Origin: JBGUVL01 sp045134375
GTDB lineage: Bacteria > Bacillota_I > Bacilli_A > Erysipelotrichales > Erysipelotrichaceae
Direction of reading: 5' to 3'
Length of the DNA stretch: 5,291 bases
Assembly: GCA_045134375.1 (NCBI GenBank)
Contig: JBGUVL010000042.1
Coordinates: 1 to 5,291, forward strand
Shown: positions 1-5,291 of the stretch, piece by piece
Layout: the number at the start of each line of letters is the position of its first letter
Numbering within the stretch: position 1 is the stretch's first letter
Notes under the pieces: model-generated
Database searches by the model: none
Seen by the model: only the letters and a program-made list of their open reading frames with translations
Told to the model about the DNA's origin: nothing
Position numbers and translations under genes: made by a program

Positions 1-1033
1 TTAAAACTAATAATGTATTTTTTATTTTTTTAGTGAATAGATTTACTTTTTCTAAAGCAAATAAATAATAAGGGAAAGTGATAATCAGAATCTGCTCGTC
101 TAGTTGAAAACAAGCTTCGAAATGTTTTAATGCTAGTTCATAGTCTTCTAAATTACAACAAGCAGTGATCGCAAGATTTTTATGATAAACACACAAGTTT
201 TGTAGAATATCATATTGATGATCAAAATGTTGAATCGATTCAAGGAGATATTCTGCTGCTTTCTTTGGATTTTGTACGGTGTAAATGACGGATAAAATAT
301 TGTAAGCTTTACACAAATAAAATTTATTATTTTCGTTATTGCATCTTGTGATTAAAGATTCTCCTTTACTTTTAATTGCGGTTAATTCATATTTTCGATA
401 ACTTAATAGTAAATCGACATATTCCTTTATGATTGAGTTGGTGTGACAGCATTTTACTTTTTCTAATGTATTCAATGCTTCTTGCCCATTCATGTTAATT
501 CTAGTGTAATAAATGAAAGTTATCTCAATCAATATTGGTCGTAAGCAGTCGTCCACTAGTTCGATGAGTTCATTCATTTTGTCAATAATGTCGGGATTGA
601 ATTGATAATGAGCATAGTAATCCATTACTATGTCATAAACGTCGAATTGTTCATGGTAAATGGCGTAGTTTCGATATTTCCCATAGTGAGTGAAAATATT
701 TTGAATGAGATCGATGATCGCTTTTGCATGATTGAATTCTGCGTGTTGTAGAATAGCAAGGTTAGCTTCATGCAGAATAACATCTATTTTTGGGTCACTG
801 TAATATTTCATTTGTAATTTATCTAGCAAAGAAAAATAAGTAGAATCATAGGATTCAATTTTATTGTTTTCCAATCGACTTAATGTGGTTATGGAACAAA
901 TGGGAGTACCGTATTTATCAATCACGAAATTTTTCATGGTAAAAGCATCATTGGTAATTTCAAATAATCTTCGATAATAAGTAATTATTAGATTTAATTT
1001 TGCTTTATCTTTTTCTGCTATTTGAATAATCAT
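1..1033 (-). CDS. Helical-repeat regulator paralogue with degraded HTH (C-terminus off window)
   Basis: The frame is open from ATG at 1033 to the left edge with no stop, so 344 codons are visible and the C-terminus is missing. The start is supported by AAAGGAG about 9 nt upstream, which lies inside the 3' end of the preceding gene. The two genes overlap by 29 nt, which suggests translational coupling. Residues about 14-78 resemble the XRE-type helix-turn-helix of the neighbour: CSITTLSRLENNKI aligns with CSKYTLSRIENNTI. The segment that should form the first HTH helix is diverged and longer (around NDAFTMKNFVIDKYGT), so DNA binding may be weak or lost. The rest is Tyr/His/Leu-rich and all-helical, resembling the TPR-like sensor region of Rgg/PlcR-type (RRNPP) proteins. 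A segment near residues 255-310 (around PKKAAEYLLESIQHF and EDYELALKHFEACF) reads as two TPR-like helical hairpins. I infer a regulatory partner of the upstream gene; its ligand is unknown. Confidence 0.75.
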   Translation of the reverse strand, partial: MIIQIAEKDKAKLNLIITYYRRLFEITNDAFTMKNFVIDKYGTPICSITTLSRLENNKIESYDSTYFSLLDKLQMKYYSDPKIDVILHEANLAILQHAEFNHAKAIIDLIQNIFTHYGKYRNYAIYHEQFDVYDIVMDYYAHYQFNPDIIDKMNELIELVDDCLRPILIEITFIYYTRINMNGQEALNTLEKVKCCHTNSIIKEYVDLLLSYRKYELTAIKSKGESLITRCNNENNKFYLCKAYNILSVIYTVQNPKKAAEYLLESIQHFDHQYDILQNLCVYHKNLAITACCNLEDYELALKHFEACFQLDEQILIITFPYYLFALEKVNLFTKKIKNTLLVL

Positions 1034-2252
1034 CTAAAACATCTCCTTTACAGCTTTCTTTGATTCGATAATAAAGTTCGGTCGTTGATTTATAACATTT
1101 CGAATGGGATTGCAGAAAATGAATTTCCAAACGAACGAGTGTAATGAATATAGAATTGTAATCGAATGGAATTAGATAAGGAGGAAAATGCAATTTCATA
1201 TAATGGATGCATCTCCGATAAGAATTTCCATTTCTGCGATAGTGATAATAGGCAATGCATTCTTTTAGAAAAGGATTATCAAAATCAGTCAATAATTCAT
1301 CTTTAATACAATTATCGCTTATAAGTGCTAAGAAAATTAAATAATGTAATATTGAGGATATGTATGCAGGATATTGGATTGCATCCGTATTTAAGATGTG
1401 AAAAGCAATTTCATATTCTTCTTTTCTAATATGAAATAAACTTCTGGCAAATGCAAAGAGTAAATGATAAGGATCTTCGATGCCATTGGTTCGATAAAAA
1501 TGATGGATTTCCATAAACAATGAGCTCACGAGATTTGGTTCATATTTAATGTGTCCAATTGCATAAATGCTTTGATAATGCAGCAATAAAAGTTGTTTAC
1601 CTGTATTTCTTAGTTCATCCACATTGCGCTTATAAATATTGTCAACTTCTAGAATCTGAGAATGATATTGCAGATAAATACAATAATAGTAATCTAACAT
1701 GAGACTTCCTTGTTGATAAGGAAGAGTATGATAAAATGCAACAAATTCATTCAAGGTGGAATAAAAGATAAGATTTTCACTGAGTATATGAATCAATATA
1801 TGGTAATGTGTTGGTGATAGAAAGGAAAGGGTATTCAATTCATAGGGGGTAATCAAGATCTTTTGCTGTTTGCTGTAGTGAGTTTCCATATAATGATACA
1901 GTAGGCGATCATCATAAAAGAGTACATTATCTTGGTTTCTCTCAAGGATTGTTTTCATTCTTTCCATTTGAAAGAGAATATCTTCATAATGATAATAATC
2001 AATGATTTGTTCTAGATGGGTGAAAATGCTTTTTCGTATGACAAGGTCAACACAATCCTTATGATGATATCCTAATCGCGATAGTAATTCGTCAATATGT
2101 TTTGTGTTTGGTGTAATCGTGTTGTTTTCAATACGGGAAAGTGTATACTTACTACAAATACCTTGACACAATTCTTCTTGTGTTAGATGGGATTTGATCC
2201 GTATTTTTTGGATGCATTTTCCAAGATAATAATAATTGTTTAACTTATCCAT
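1005..2252 (-). CDS. XRE-family regulator with TPR-like helical domain (Rgg/PlcR-like)
   Basis: This 415-residue protein has an N-terminal helix-turn-helix at about residues 10-62. LTQEEL is the second helix, CSKYTLSRIEN the recognition helix, and a typical tail follows (ITPN, then HIDELLSRLG). The remaining 350 residues are helical and rich in Tyr, His and Leu, without a catalytic motif. This is the architecture of RRNPP regulators (Rgg, PlcR, PrgX), which bind DNA through the N-terminus and often a short peptide through TPR-like repeats. The reading frame continues 41 codons further upstream. I start at ATG 2252 because GGAGG lies 8 nt before it, a TATAAT -10 box lies only about 37-42 nt upstream, and family members begin just before the HTH. 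The gene is divergent from popT and forms an operon with the overlapping downstream paralogue. Likely targets, by position only, are its own promoter and the popT promoter. No candidate pheromone gene was recognised. Confidence 0.85.
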   Translation of the reverse strand: MDKLNNYYYLGKCIQKIRIKSHLTQEELCQGICSKYTLSRIENNTITPNTKHIDELLSRLGYHHKDCVDLVIRKSIFTHLEQIIDYYHYEDILFQMERMKTILERNQDNVLFYDDRLLYHYMETHYSKQQKILITPYELNTLSFLSPTHYHILIHILSENLIFYSTLNEFVAFYHTLPYQQGSLMLDYYYCIYLQYHSQILEVDNIYKRNVDELRNTGKQLLLLHYQSIYAIGHIKYEPNLVSSLFMEIHHFYRTNGIEDPYHLLFAFARSLFHIRKEEYEIAFHILNTDAIQYPAYISSILHYLIFLALISDNCIKDELLTDFDNPFLKECIAYYHYRRNGNSYRRCIHYMKLHFPPYLIPFDYNSIFITLVRLEIHFLQSHSKCYKSTTELYYRIKESCKGDVLDDYSNSRKR

Positions 2253-2258
2253 GTGAAT

Positions 2259-2265
2259 CCCCTCC
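2259..2265 (-). promoter_or_regulatory. Ribosome binding site deciding the regulator start
   Basis: Read on the minus strand, GGAGGGG sits 8 nt (counted from GGAGG) before ATG 2252. No comparable site precedes the alternative in-frame ATG at 2375, so this site fixes the start at 2252. Confidence 0.8.
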
Positions 2266-2288
2266 AAAAAAATGGATCGTTTTTCTAT

Positions 2289-2294
2289 ATTATA
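2289..2294 (-). promoter_or_regulatory. -10 box of the regulator operon promoter
   Basis: A perfect TATAAT on the minus strand lies 36 nt before the regulator's ATG, which predicts a leader of roughly 30 nt. No good -35 hexamer stands 16-18 nt upstream; the sequence there reads about CCATTT. The promoter may therefore be weak or need an activator, possibly the regulator itself. Confidence 0.55.
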
Positions 2295-2383
2295 CATGAA
2301 AACATTACAATAAATGGAAAATAATGGTTTTATTTTTTCTTCTAAAGTAAAATCAGATACGGAAGGAATATACAAAAAATTAA

Positions 2384-2404
2384 CAATTTACAATTGACAG
2401 TAAA
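2384..2404. promoter_or_regulatory. Candidate operator: overlapping inverted repeats at the popT -35 box
   Basis: Two small perfect inverted repeats overlap here. CAATT-TAC-AATTG spans 2384-2396, and TTTAC-N8-GTAAA spans 2387-2404. Both cover the TTGACA at 2394-2399, where a bound protein would affect RNA polymerase. The adjacent divergent HTH gene is the natural candidate binder. Arms of five bases are common in AT-rich DNA, so this is suggestive only. Confidence 0.3.
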
Positions 2405-2421
2405 CGGCATTCGTATATACT
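2394..2421 (+). promoter_or_regulatory. Promoter of the popT-phosphodiesterase unit
   Basis: A consensus -35 TTGACA (2394-2399) is followed after 16 nt by the -10 TATACT (2416-2421). Transcription should start near 2428, giving a leader of under 30 nt that contains AAGGAGG (2442-2448) six nt before ATG 2455. This is a strong sigma-A-type promoter. Confidence 0.75.
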
Positions 2422-2454
2422 AAAACCTATATGAATTAATCAAGGAGGAAGTTT

Positions 2455-3291
2455 ATGATTAAAACATTAATTGGTGGGATTGCGGTTGGACTAGCAAATA
2501 TTATCCCTGGTGTTAGTGGTGGAACGATGATGGTCGTATTGGGGCTATTCAGTCGTGTGATGGAAGCGATAAGTGGAGTTTTTAAAATAAAAAATGAAAA
2601 TCGGATTGAGGATATTAAATTTCTAATAGTGTTACTATTTGGTGCAGGTATTGGTTTGATTGTTTTTGCGAAACTATTGGAATTTATGTTTACTAACTTT
2701 CCTACACAGACGATGTTCTGTTTTGTAGGGATGGTTGGTTTTTCCATTCCTTCTTTAGTGAAAAAAGAAATGCCTAATGATAAATTCAAACTGATTCCTT
2801 TTATTGCAGGATGCCTAGTGATATTTTTGATTAGTTTTTTCACACCAGAAAATACTGAAACGGTTTTAACCGAATTTCCTTCTATTTCTCTTTCCTATTT
2901 ATTGCTGATGGTATTTATGGGGATCATCGCTGGTGGTGCAATGTTTGTACCAGGAGTAAGTGGTTCGATGATTTTATTAATTTTAGGAAAATATTATTTG
3001 TTTAAATCGCTATTAGCGAACGTGACTAGCTTTGAGTTAAATATTTTGATTCCATTATGTTTTATGGGAGTAGGAATTCTGTTAGGGATTGTGTTAAGCT
3101 CTAAAATCACTGGCTATTGTTTAAAGCGTTATCATCAAGCAACAATGAATGTTATTCTTGGTTTGGTGGTTGCTAGTACCATTGTATTGATTCCCGTTGA
3201 TGTAGCATATACTATGGGATTGATGGTTTCTAGTTTGGTTTCTTTGCTTCTTGGCGGTATCGTTGTATTATTGTTAGAAAAGCTGGCATAA
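2455..3291 (+). CDS. popT: DUF368 family membrane protein, polyprenyl-phosphate transporter (PopT-like)
   Basis: This 278-residue polytopic membrane protein is of normal length for DUF368. It carries the family signature twice: NIIPGVSGGT at residues 15-24 and FVPGVSGSM at 164-172, each at the head of a hydrophobic segment. This indicates the internal duplication expected of an inverted-repeat transporter. Other hydrophobic stretches lie near 57-80, 85-101, 112-129, 146-165, 196-215, 231-248 and 253-275. Members of DUF368 (PopT in Staphylococcus aureus) have been shown to help return undecaprenyl phosphate, the lipid carrier for peptidoglycan and teichoic acids, across the membrane; the symbol is assigned by family. 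AAGGAGG six nt upstream and the promoter just before it fix the start. It is the first gene of a two-gene unit with the phosphodiesterase 18 nt downstream, and it is divergent from the HTH regulator. Confidence 0.88.
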   Translation: MIKTLIGGIAVGLANIIPGVSGGTMMVVLGLFSRVMEAISGVFKIKNENRIEDIKFLIVLLFGAGIGLIVFAKLLEFMFTNFPTQTMFCFVGMVGFSIPSLVKKEMPNDKFKLIPFIAGCLVIFLISFFTPENTETVLTEFPSISLSYLLLMVFMGIIAGGAMFVPGVSGSMILLILGKYYLFKSLLANVTSFELNILIPLCFMGVGILLGIVLSSKITGYCLKRYHQATMNVILGLVVASTIVLIPVDVAYTMGLMVSSLVSLLLGGIVVLLLEKLA

Positions 3292-3309
3292 TAATGCTAG
3301 GGTGATGTC

Positions 3310-4203
3310 ATGAAAAAAGTCTGCATCGGTTTGGTTGCGGTTCTCGTTTTGTATATTTTGTTTCAATGGTTACCGTATTCTTATGACCCAATCGAGCAAC
3401 AAGATTTCATGGCTATTGCACATAGAGGGGGAGCTGCTTTGTTCCCGGAAAATACGGTATATGCATTTGAACAGTCAATCGCCATGGGAGCCGATGCGAT
3501 TGAAGTGGACGTTAGAATGAGTAAGGATGGGGTATTGCTCAGTATGCATGATGAGGATATCTCACATTATACAAATCATAAGGGGAAAGTTTACGATTAT
3601 CAAGCCGATGAACTTTCTCTTTTTCATTTTGGCTATTATTTTCAAAATGAACAAGGGACTTACTGTTATCGTGATGTGGAGGATACAGTTAGAAAAAAAA
3701 TGATTCCGATGCGAATATCTGATATGTTTTCTTCTTTTCAACATCAAGTATCTTATATATTAGAAATCAAAGAGGAGGGAGAACGAGGAAAAGAATGCGC
3801 TCAAAAACTGTATCAATTAATTGTTGCGCATGGATTAGAAAAAAATTGCTATGTCGTTAGTTTTCATAAGGAAGTTATGGATGCGTTTATGAAAATCAAC
3901 GAAAAAGGCGTTTTTATGATGATGGATCAGGAGAGAGCCAAACAGTTTGTGGTCGCTAATTATATTGGGTACAATCGTTTTTTTTATTATGCTATGGATG
4001 GTTTGATGTTACCCTTAAAAAAGGATGATATAACCTTGGATGATGACTATTTGATTGCGAAAATTCATGCGCAGCAAAAAATTGTTTTCTATTGGTGTAT
4101 CAATGAGGAAGAGGAAATCGATCTTTTGCTGCGTAAGGGAGTGGATGGTATCATCAGTGATCGTATCGATCTTCTTTTGGAACGAAAAAAGCATATCGAT
4201 TGA
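3310..4203 (+). CDS. Membrane-anchored glycerophosphodiester phosphodiesterase
   Basis: This 297-residue protein has an N-terminal membrane segment (about residues 4-22, no lipobox) followed by a GDPD TIM-barrel domain from about residue 33 to the end. The family motifs are all visible: HRGG (38-41), PENT (46-49), EVD (65-67), MHDE (79-82), LEIKEE (151-156), YWCIN (261-265) and GVDGIISD (277-284). His38 and His80 are the expected catalytic pair; Glu65, Asp67 and Glu152 are expected to bind the metal. The family hydrolyses glycerophosphodiesters to glycerol 3-phosphate and an alcohol. The anchor should place the domain at the membrane, probably outside, where lipid head groups or lipoteichoic-acid glycerophosphate could be substrates; the true substrate cannot be read from sequence. 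The RBS AGGGTGAT lies just upstream. The 18-nt gap to popT indicates cotranscription. Its last codons form part of a hairpin shared with the convergent gene. Confidence 0.9.
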   Translation: MKKVCIGLVAVLVLYILFQWLPYSYDPIEQQDFMAIAHRGGAALFPENTVYAFEQSIAMGADAIEVDVRMSKDGVLLSMHDEDISHYTNHKGKVYDYQADELSLFHFGYYFQNEQGTYCYRDVEDTVRKKMIPMRISDMFSSFQHQVSYILEIKEEGERGKECAQKLYQLIVAHGLEKNCYVVSFHKEVMDAFMKINEKGVFMMMDQERAKQFVVANYIGYNRFFYYAMDGLMLPLKKDDITLDDDYLIAKIHAQQKIVFYWCINEEEEIDLLLRKGVDGIISDRIDLLLERKKHID

Positions 4204-4210
4204 TATGCTT
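4185..4210 (-). terminator. Intrinsic terminator of the minus-strand gene, embedded in the convergent gene end
   Basis: A perfect 9-bp stem (AAGCATATC, loop GATT, GATATGCTT) spans 4189-4210. On the minus strand it is followed by a T run, the complement of A at 4185-4190, giving a good intrinsic terminator for the gene starting at 4628. On the plus strand the downstream sequence is AGAGAAATTG, so rightward termination would be weak. The stop codon of the phosphodiesterase (4201-4203) and part of the minus-strand stop (4209-4211) lie in the hairpin. Confidence 0.75.
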
Positions 4211-4628
4211 AGAGAAATTGTTTTAACGATTCAAGAGAGGTTTCTTCTATATTCAATAATTCTTTTTCCAATGATTTGATTTCTTTGTTTTCTTCATGAT
4301 TCAATAAACGAACGGTTTTGATGATTCCCATGACAGTTCCGTTCATCATCATTTCTGCTAGATGAGAAGTAGAATCATCATTTAATGATTGCATGTTGAT
4401 CATAAAATCCGTTCTAACTTTTTCAAAACCATTTAATCCTTTTTCTTCTTTACCAGCACGATTTAAAATGTTTTTGCAACGATACATTACATCTTGATAG
4501 CTTTTGGCTAGTTTTCTTAAATAATTAGAGAATTGTTCCTCTTTGCTGATGGAAAGAATGGATTCAATACTTTCTTCTCCCATCTGTGCAATAGTAAATA
4601 GTTCATTCACAGTATTTGCATGTGACAT
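4209..4628 (-). CDS. Small helical-bundle protein of unknown function
   Basis: The protein has 139 residues, is predicted all-helical, has no signal peptide or membrane segment, and is probably cytoplasmic. AAGGAG lies 7 nt before ATG 4628 and a TATAAT -10 box lies further upstream, so it is a real single gene. Helices can be read near residues 2-28, 30-58, 66-83, 86-112 and 113-138, the pattern of a four-helix bundle. The most distinctive segment is STSHLAEMMMNGTVMGI (86-102). It has scattered Glu and His (Glu18, Glu19, His89, Glu92, Glu128) that could bind metal as in ferritin-like proteins, but no clear ExxH pair repeats, so that is speculation. It resembles a group of uncharacterised clostridial proteins, to which I cannot attach a family name with confidence. 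It ends at the hairpin shared with the convergent phosphodiesterase, and no functional link to either neighbour is visible. Confidence 0.75.
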   Translation of the reverse strand: MSHANTVNELFTIAQMGEESIESILSISKEEQFSNYLRKLAKSYQDVMYRCKNILNRAGKEEKGLNGFEKVRTDFMINMQSLNDDSTSHLAEMMMNGTVMGIIKTVRLLNHEENKEIKSLEKELLNIEETSLESLKQFL

Positions 4629-4669
4629 AATTTCACTCCTTTTTCTTTAGTATGAGGAATGGGAATAAA

Positions 4670-4675
4670 ATTATA
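4670..4675 (-). promoter_or_regulatory. -10 box of the helical-bundle gene
   Basis: TATAAT on the minus strand, preceded directly by TG, lies 41 nt before ATG 4628. No convincing -35 hexamer is found 16-18 nt upstream. It is divergent from the riboswitch promoter about 75 bp to the right. Confidence 0.55.
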
Positions 4676-4742
4676 CAGAAAACGCAATCTTAGTTAGTCT
4701 TTCACAGCTTTTGGCAGAAAGGTTTTTTTTCTTCTATGGAAA

Positions 4743-4751
4743 TGTTATAAT
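4743..4751 (+). promoter_or_regulatory. Extended -10 promoter for the riboswitch transcript
   Basis: TGTTATAAT is a perfect extended -10 element (TGnTATAAT). The -35 region is only a T run, which an extended -10 can tolerate. Transcription should begin near 4756-4759, about 30 nt before the riboswitch P1 helix. A small hairpin with a GAGA tetraloop (stem 4756-4761 with 4766-4771) lies at the predicted 5' end. Confidence 0.6.
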
Positions 4752-4785
4752 AGAGCTGCTTGAGAAAGCGGATAAAAACGAATCA

Positions 4786-4966
4786 GTTCTTGGTTGCTTA
4801 GCATTAAACTGGAATCAGGTGAAAATCCTGAACGGTCCCGCCGCCGTAATGTGGAGATGTCGCTATTATGTCACTGAAGCAATTTGGGAAGACAGCGCTA
4901 TTGAGGAAACAAAGTCGGAATACTTGCCAGGAACGGTGTAAGGATGAACTTTACGATGAATAAAGT
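4786..4966 (+). ncRNA. Cobalamin (vitamin B12) riboswitch
   Basis: The conserved core is readable: GGAA (4811-4814), AGGTGAAAATCCT (4817-4829, stem TCAGG/CCTGA), CGGTCCCGCC (4833-4842), CACTG (4872-4876), GGGAAGAC (4886-4893), and the B12 box AAGTCGGAATACTTGCCA (4912-4929), which matches the published consensus at most positions. The closing helix P1 pairs 4786-4794 with 4926-4934: nine pairs including two G-U wobbles. A downstream hairpin, ACTTTA/TAAAGT (4948-4966, loop CGATGAA), sits where P13 is expected. P13 makes a loop-loop contact in this riboswitch class, but I did not find a clear complement in the P5 loop. The 5' arm after P1 is very short. By family knowledge, cobalamin binding lowers expression of the downstream gene, here probably by transcription termination because an intrinsic terminator follows. 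Confidence 0.92.
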
Positions 4967-4980
4967 AGTCTAGTGTAAAT

Positions 4981-5020
4981 GAGTCCTTTTTGTAATGGAA
5001 AAAGACTCTTTTATTTTTTC
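4981..5020 (+). terminator. Intrinsic terminator of the riboswitch expression platform
   Basis: GAGTC, a bulged C, then TTTTT (4981-4991) pair with AAAAAGACTC (4999-5008) around the loop GTAATGG. The run TTTTATTTTTT follows. It lies between the riboswitch and the downstream start codon with no gene before it, so it is an attenuator. An upstream segment, 4962-4970 (AAAGTAGTC, one bulged T), can pair with 5004-5011 and would compete with the terminator 3' arm. Confidence 0.85.
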
Positions 5021-5040
5021 TGGACGGAAGGGAGAAGGAA

Positions 5041-5291
5041 ATGAAAAAAGTATTCGCAAGTTTTTTATCGCTCGTATTGGCGTTAGGAGTATTCTGTTTG
5101 CCAACCAAAGCAGCAGTGGATGAAACAGCACTGCAAGATAGTTATGAGAAAGTAAAGGCGTATTATGAATCACAGGATGCATTATATGATCCTTTTGAAG
5201 TTATGGCTGTCGAAGCACTAGGTTTAGAAGCCGAGAATTATAATGTTCCTGAGATATACGATGAGTCGAGAAATCCTACCCCATCTGATTT
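5041..5291 (+). CDS. Secreted protein under cobalamin control (N-terminal part only)
   Basis: The frame is open from ATG 5041 to the right edge, giving 83 complete codons. GGGAG lies 6 nt before the start. The first 25 residues form a signal peptide (MKKVFASF, a hydrophobic core, then LPTKA) with likely cleavage after TKA. Cys19 lies in LGVFC, which is not a proper lipobox, so a lipoprotein is unlikely. The mature start (around residues 28-65) is helical: an LQDSYEKVKAYYES segment, then DPFEVMAVEALGLEAENYN. It continues acidic, with Pro and Asn. Secreted Firmicute proteins behind cobalamin riboswitches often combine an alpha/alpha-barrel (prenyltransferase-like) region with DUF4430, the fold shared with intrinsic factor and transcobalamin, and the visible start fits such a barrel. 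The fold and a role in capturing cobalamin at the cell surface are inference; the diagnostic parts lie outside the window. Confidence 0.8.
   Translation, partial: MKKVFASFLSLVLALGVFCLPTKAAVDETALQDSYEKVKAYYESQDALYDPFEVMAVEALGLEAENYNVPEIYDESRNPTPSD

Larger units (their letters stand above)
4629..5040. other. 412-bp non-coding regulatory region
   Basis: This stretch between the divergent helical-bundle gene and the secreted-protein gene holds no credible coding region. It contains, from left to right, the minus-strand ribosome binding site and -10 box, the extended -10 promoter, the cobalamin riboswitch, the P13-like hairpin, the attenuator and the ribosome binding site of the secreted protein. 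Open frames crossing it coincide with conserved RNA motifs and have no start signals of their own. Confidence 0.85.

Noticed and set aside
2253..2375. In-frame 41-codon N-terminal extension of the HTH regulator
   Set aside because: It has no ribosome binding site, spans the regulator's own -10 box, and places residues ahead of the HTH that the family lacks. The start at 2252 has a strong RBS.
2314..2397. 27-residue plus-strand open frame in the divergent intergenic region, considered as a pheromone peptide
   Set aside because: There is no RBS, no signal-peptide character, and it ends inside the popT -35 box. It is most likely chance.
2436..2843. 135-codon minus-strand open frame
   Set aside because: It lies antisense to the DUF368 gene, whose family motifs confirm the plus-strand frame. 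It has no RBS or recognisable domain.
3335..3747. Short frames inside the phosphodiesterase gene on both strands (3335-3520 and 3562-3747)
   Set aside because: The GDPD catalytic motifs run through the main frame across this region; these are out-of-frame shadows.
4711..4751. TTGGCA at 4711-4716 as the -35 box for the riboswitch promoter
   Set aside because: The spacer to TATAAT is 29 nt, far beyond the 16-18 nt range. The extended -10 explains the promoter better.
4711..4941. 76-codon plus-strand open frame
   Set aside because: It runs through the promoter and the conserved motifs of the cobalamin riboswitch, has no RBS, and its sequence is explained by the RNA.
4866..5182. Two overlapping minus-strand open frames of 80 and 70 codons
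   Set aside because: They are antisense to the riboswitch, attenuator and the signal-peptide gene, with no start signals; they are shadows.

Overview
The window is AT-rich DNA with strong AGGAGG-type ribosome binding sites and A/T-ending codons. This points to a low-GC Firmicute. The combination of an Rgg/PlcR-like regulator pair, a DUF368 protein and a cobalamin-controlled secreted protein would fit an Erysipelotrichia- or Clostridia-like gut bacterium, but that placement is inference and no marker gene is present. No mobile element, CRISPR array, rRNA or tRNA was seen.

Left part (1-2252, minus strand): two tandem genes encode helical-repeat regulators. The upstream one (1005-2252) has a clear XRE-type helix-turn-helix. 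The downstream one (1-1033, running off the left edge) is a distant paralogue with a degraded DNA-binding domain, and it overlaps its partner by 29 nt. This layout suggests an RRNPP-like (Rgg/PlcR-type) regulator with a translationally coupled partner.

Middle part (2253-4203): a 202-bp divergent intergenic region carries a promoter for each direction and small inverted repeats over the rightward -35 box. The rightward promoter drives a two-gene unit. The first gene is a DUF368 membrane protein (PopT family, undecaprenyl-phosphate recycling). The second is a membrane-anchored glycerophosphodiester phosphodiesterase. Both are expected to act on the cell envelope, and the adjacent regulators are candidates to control them.

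Right part (4189-5291): a convergent hairpin separates the phosphodiesterase from a small minus-strand helical-bundle protein of unknown function. Then comes a 412-bp non-coding stretch with the divergent promoters, a cobalamin (B12) riboswitch with an unusually short 5' arm, and an intrinsic terminator. It leads into a secreted protein whose first 83 residues are visible. That protein is plausibly part of vitamin B12 capture. The strongest leads are the riboswitch with its expression platform and the unidentified exported protein it controls.
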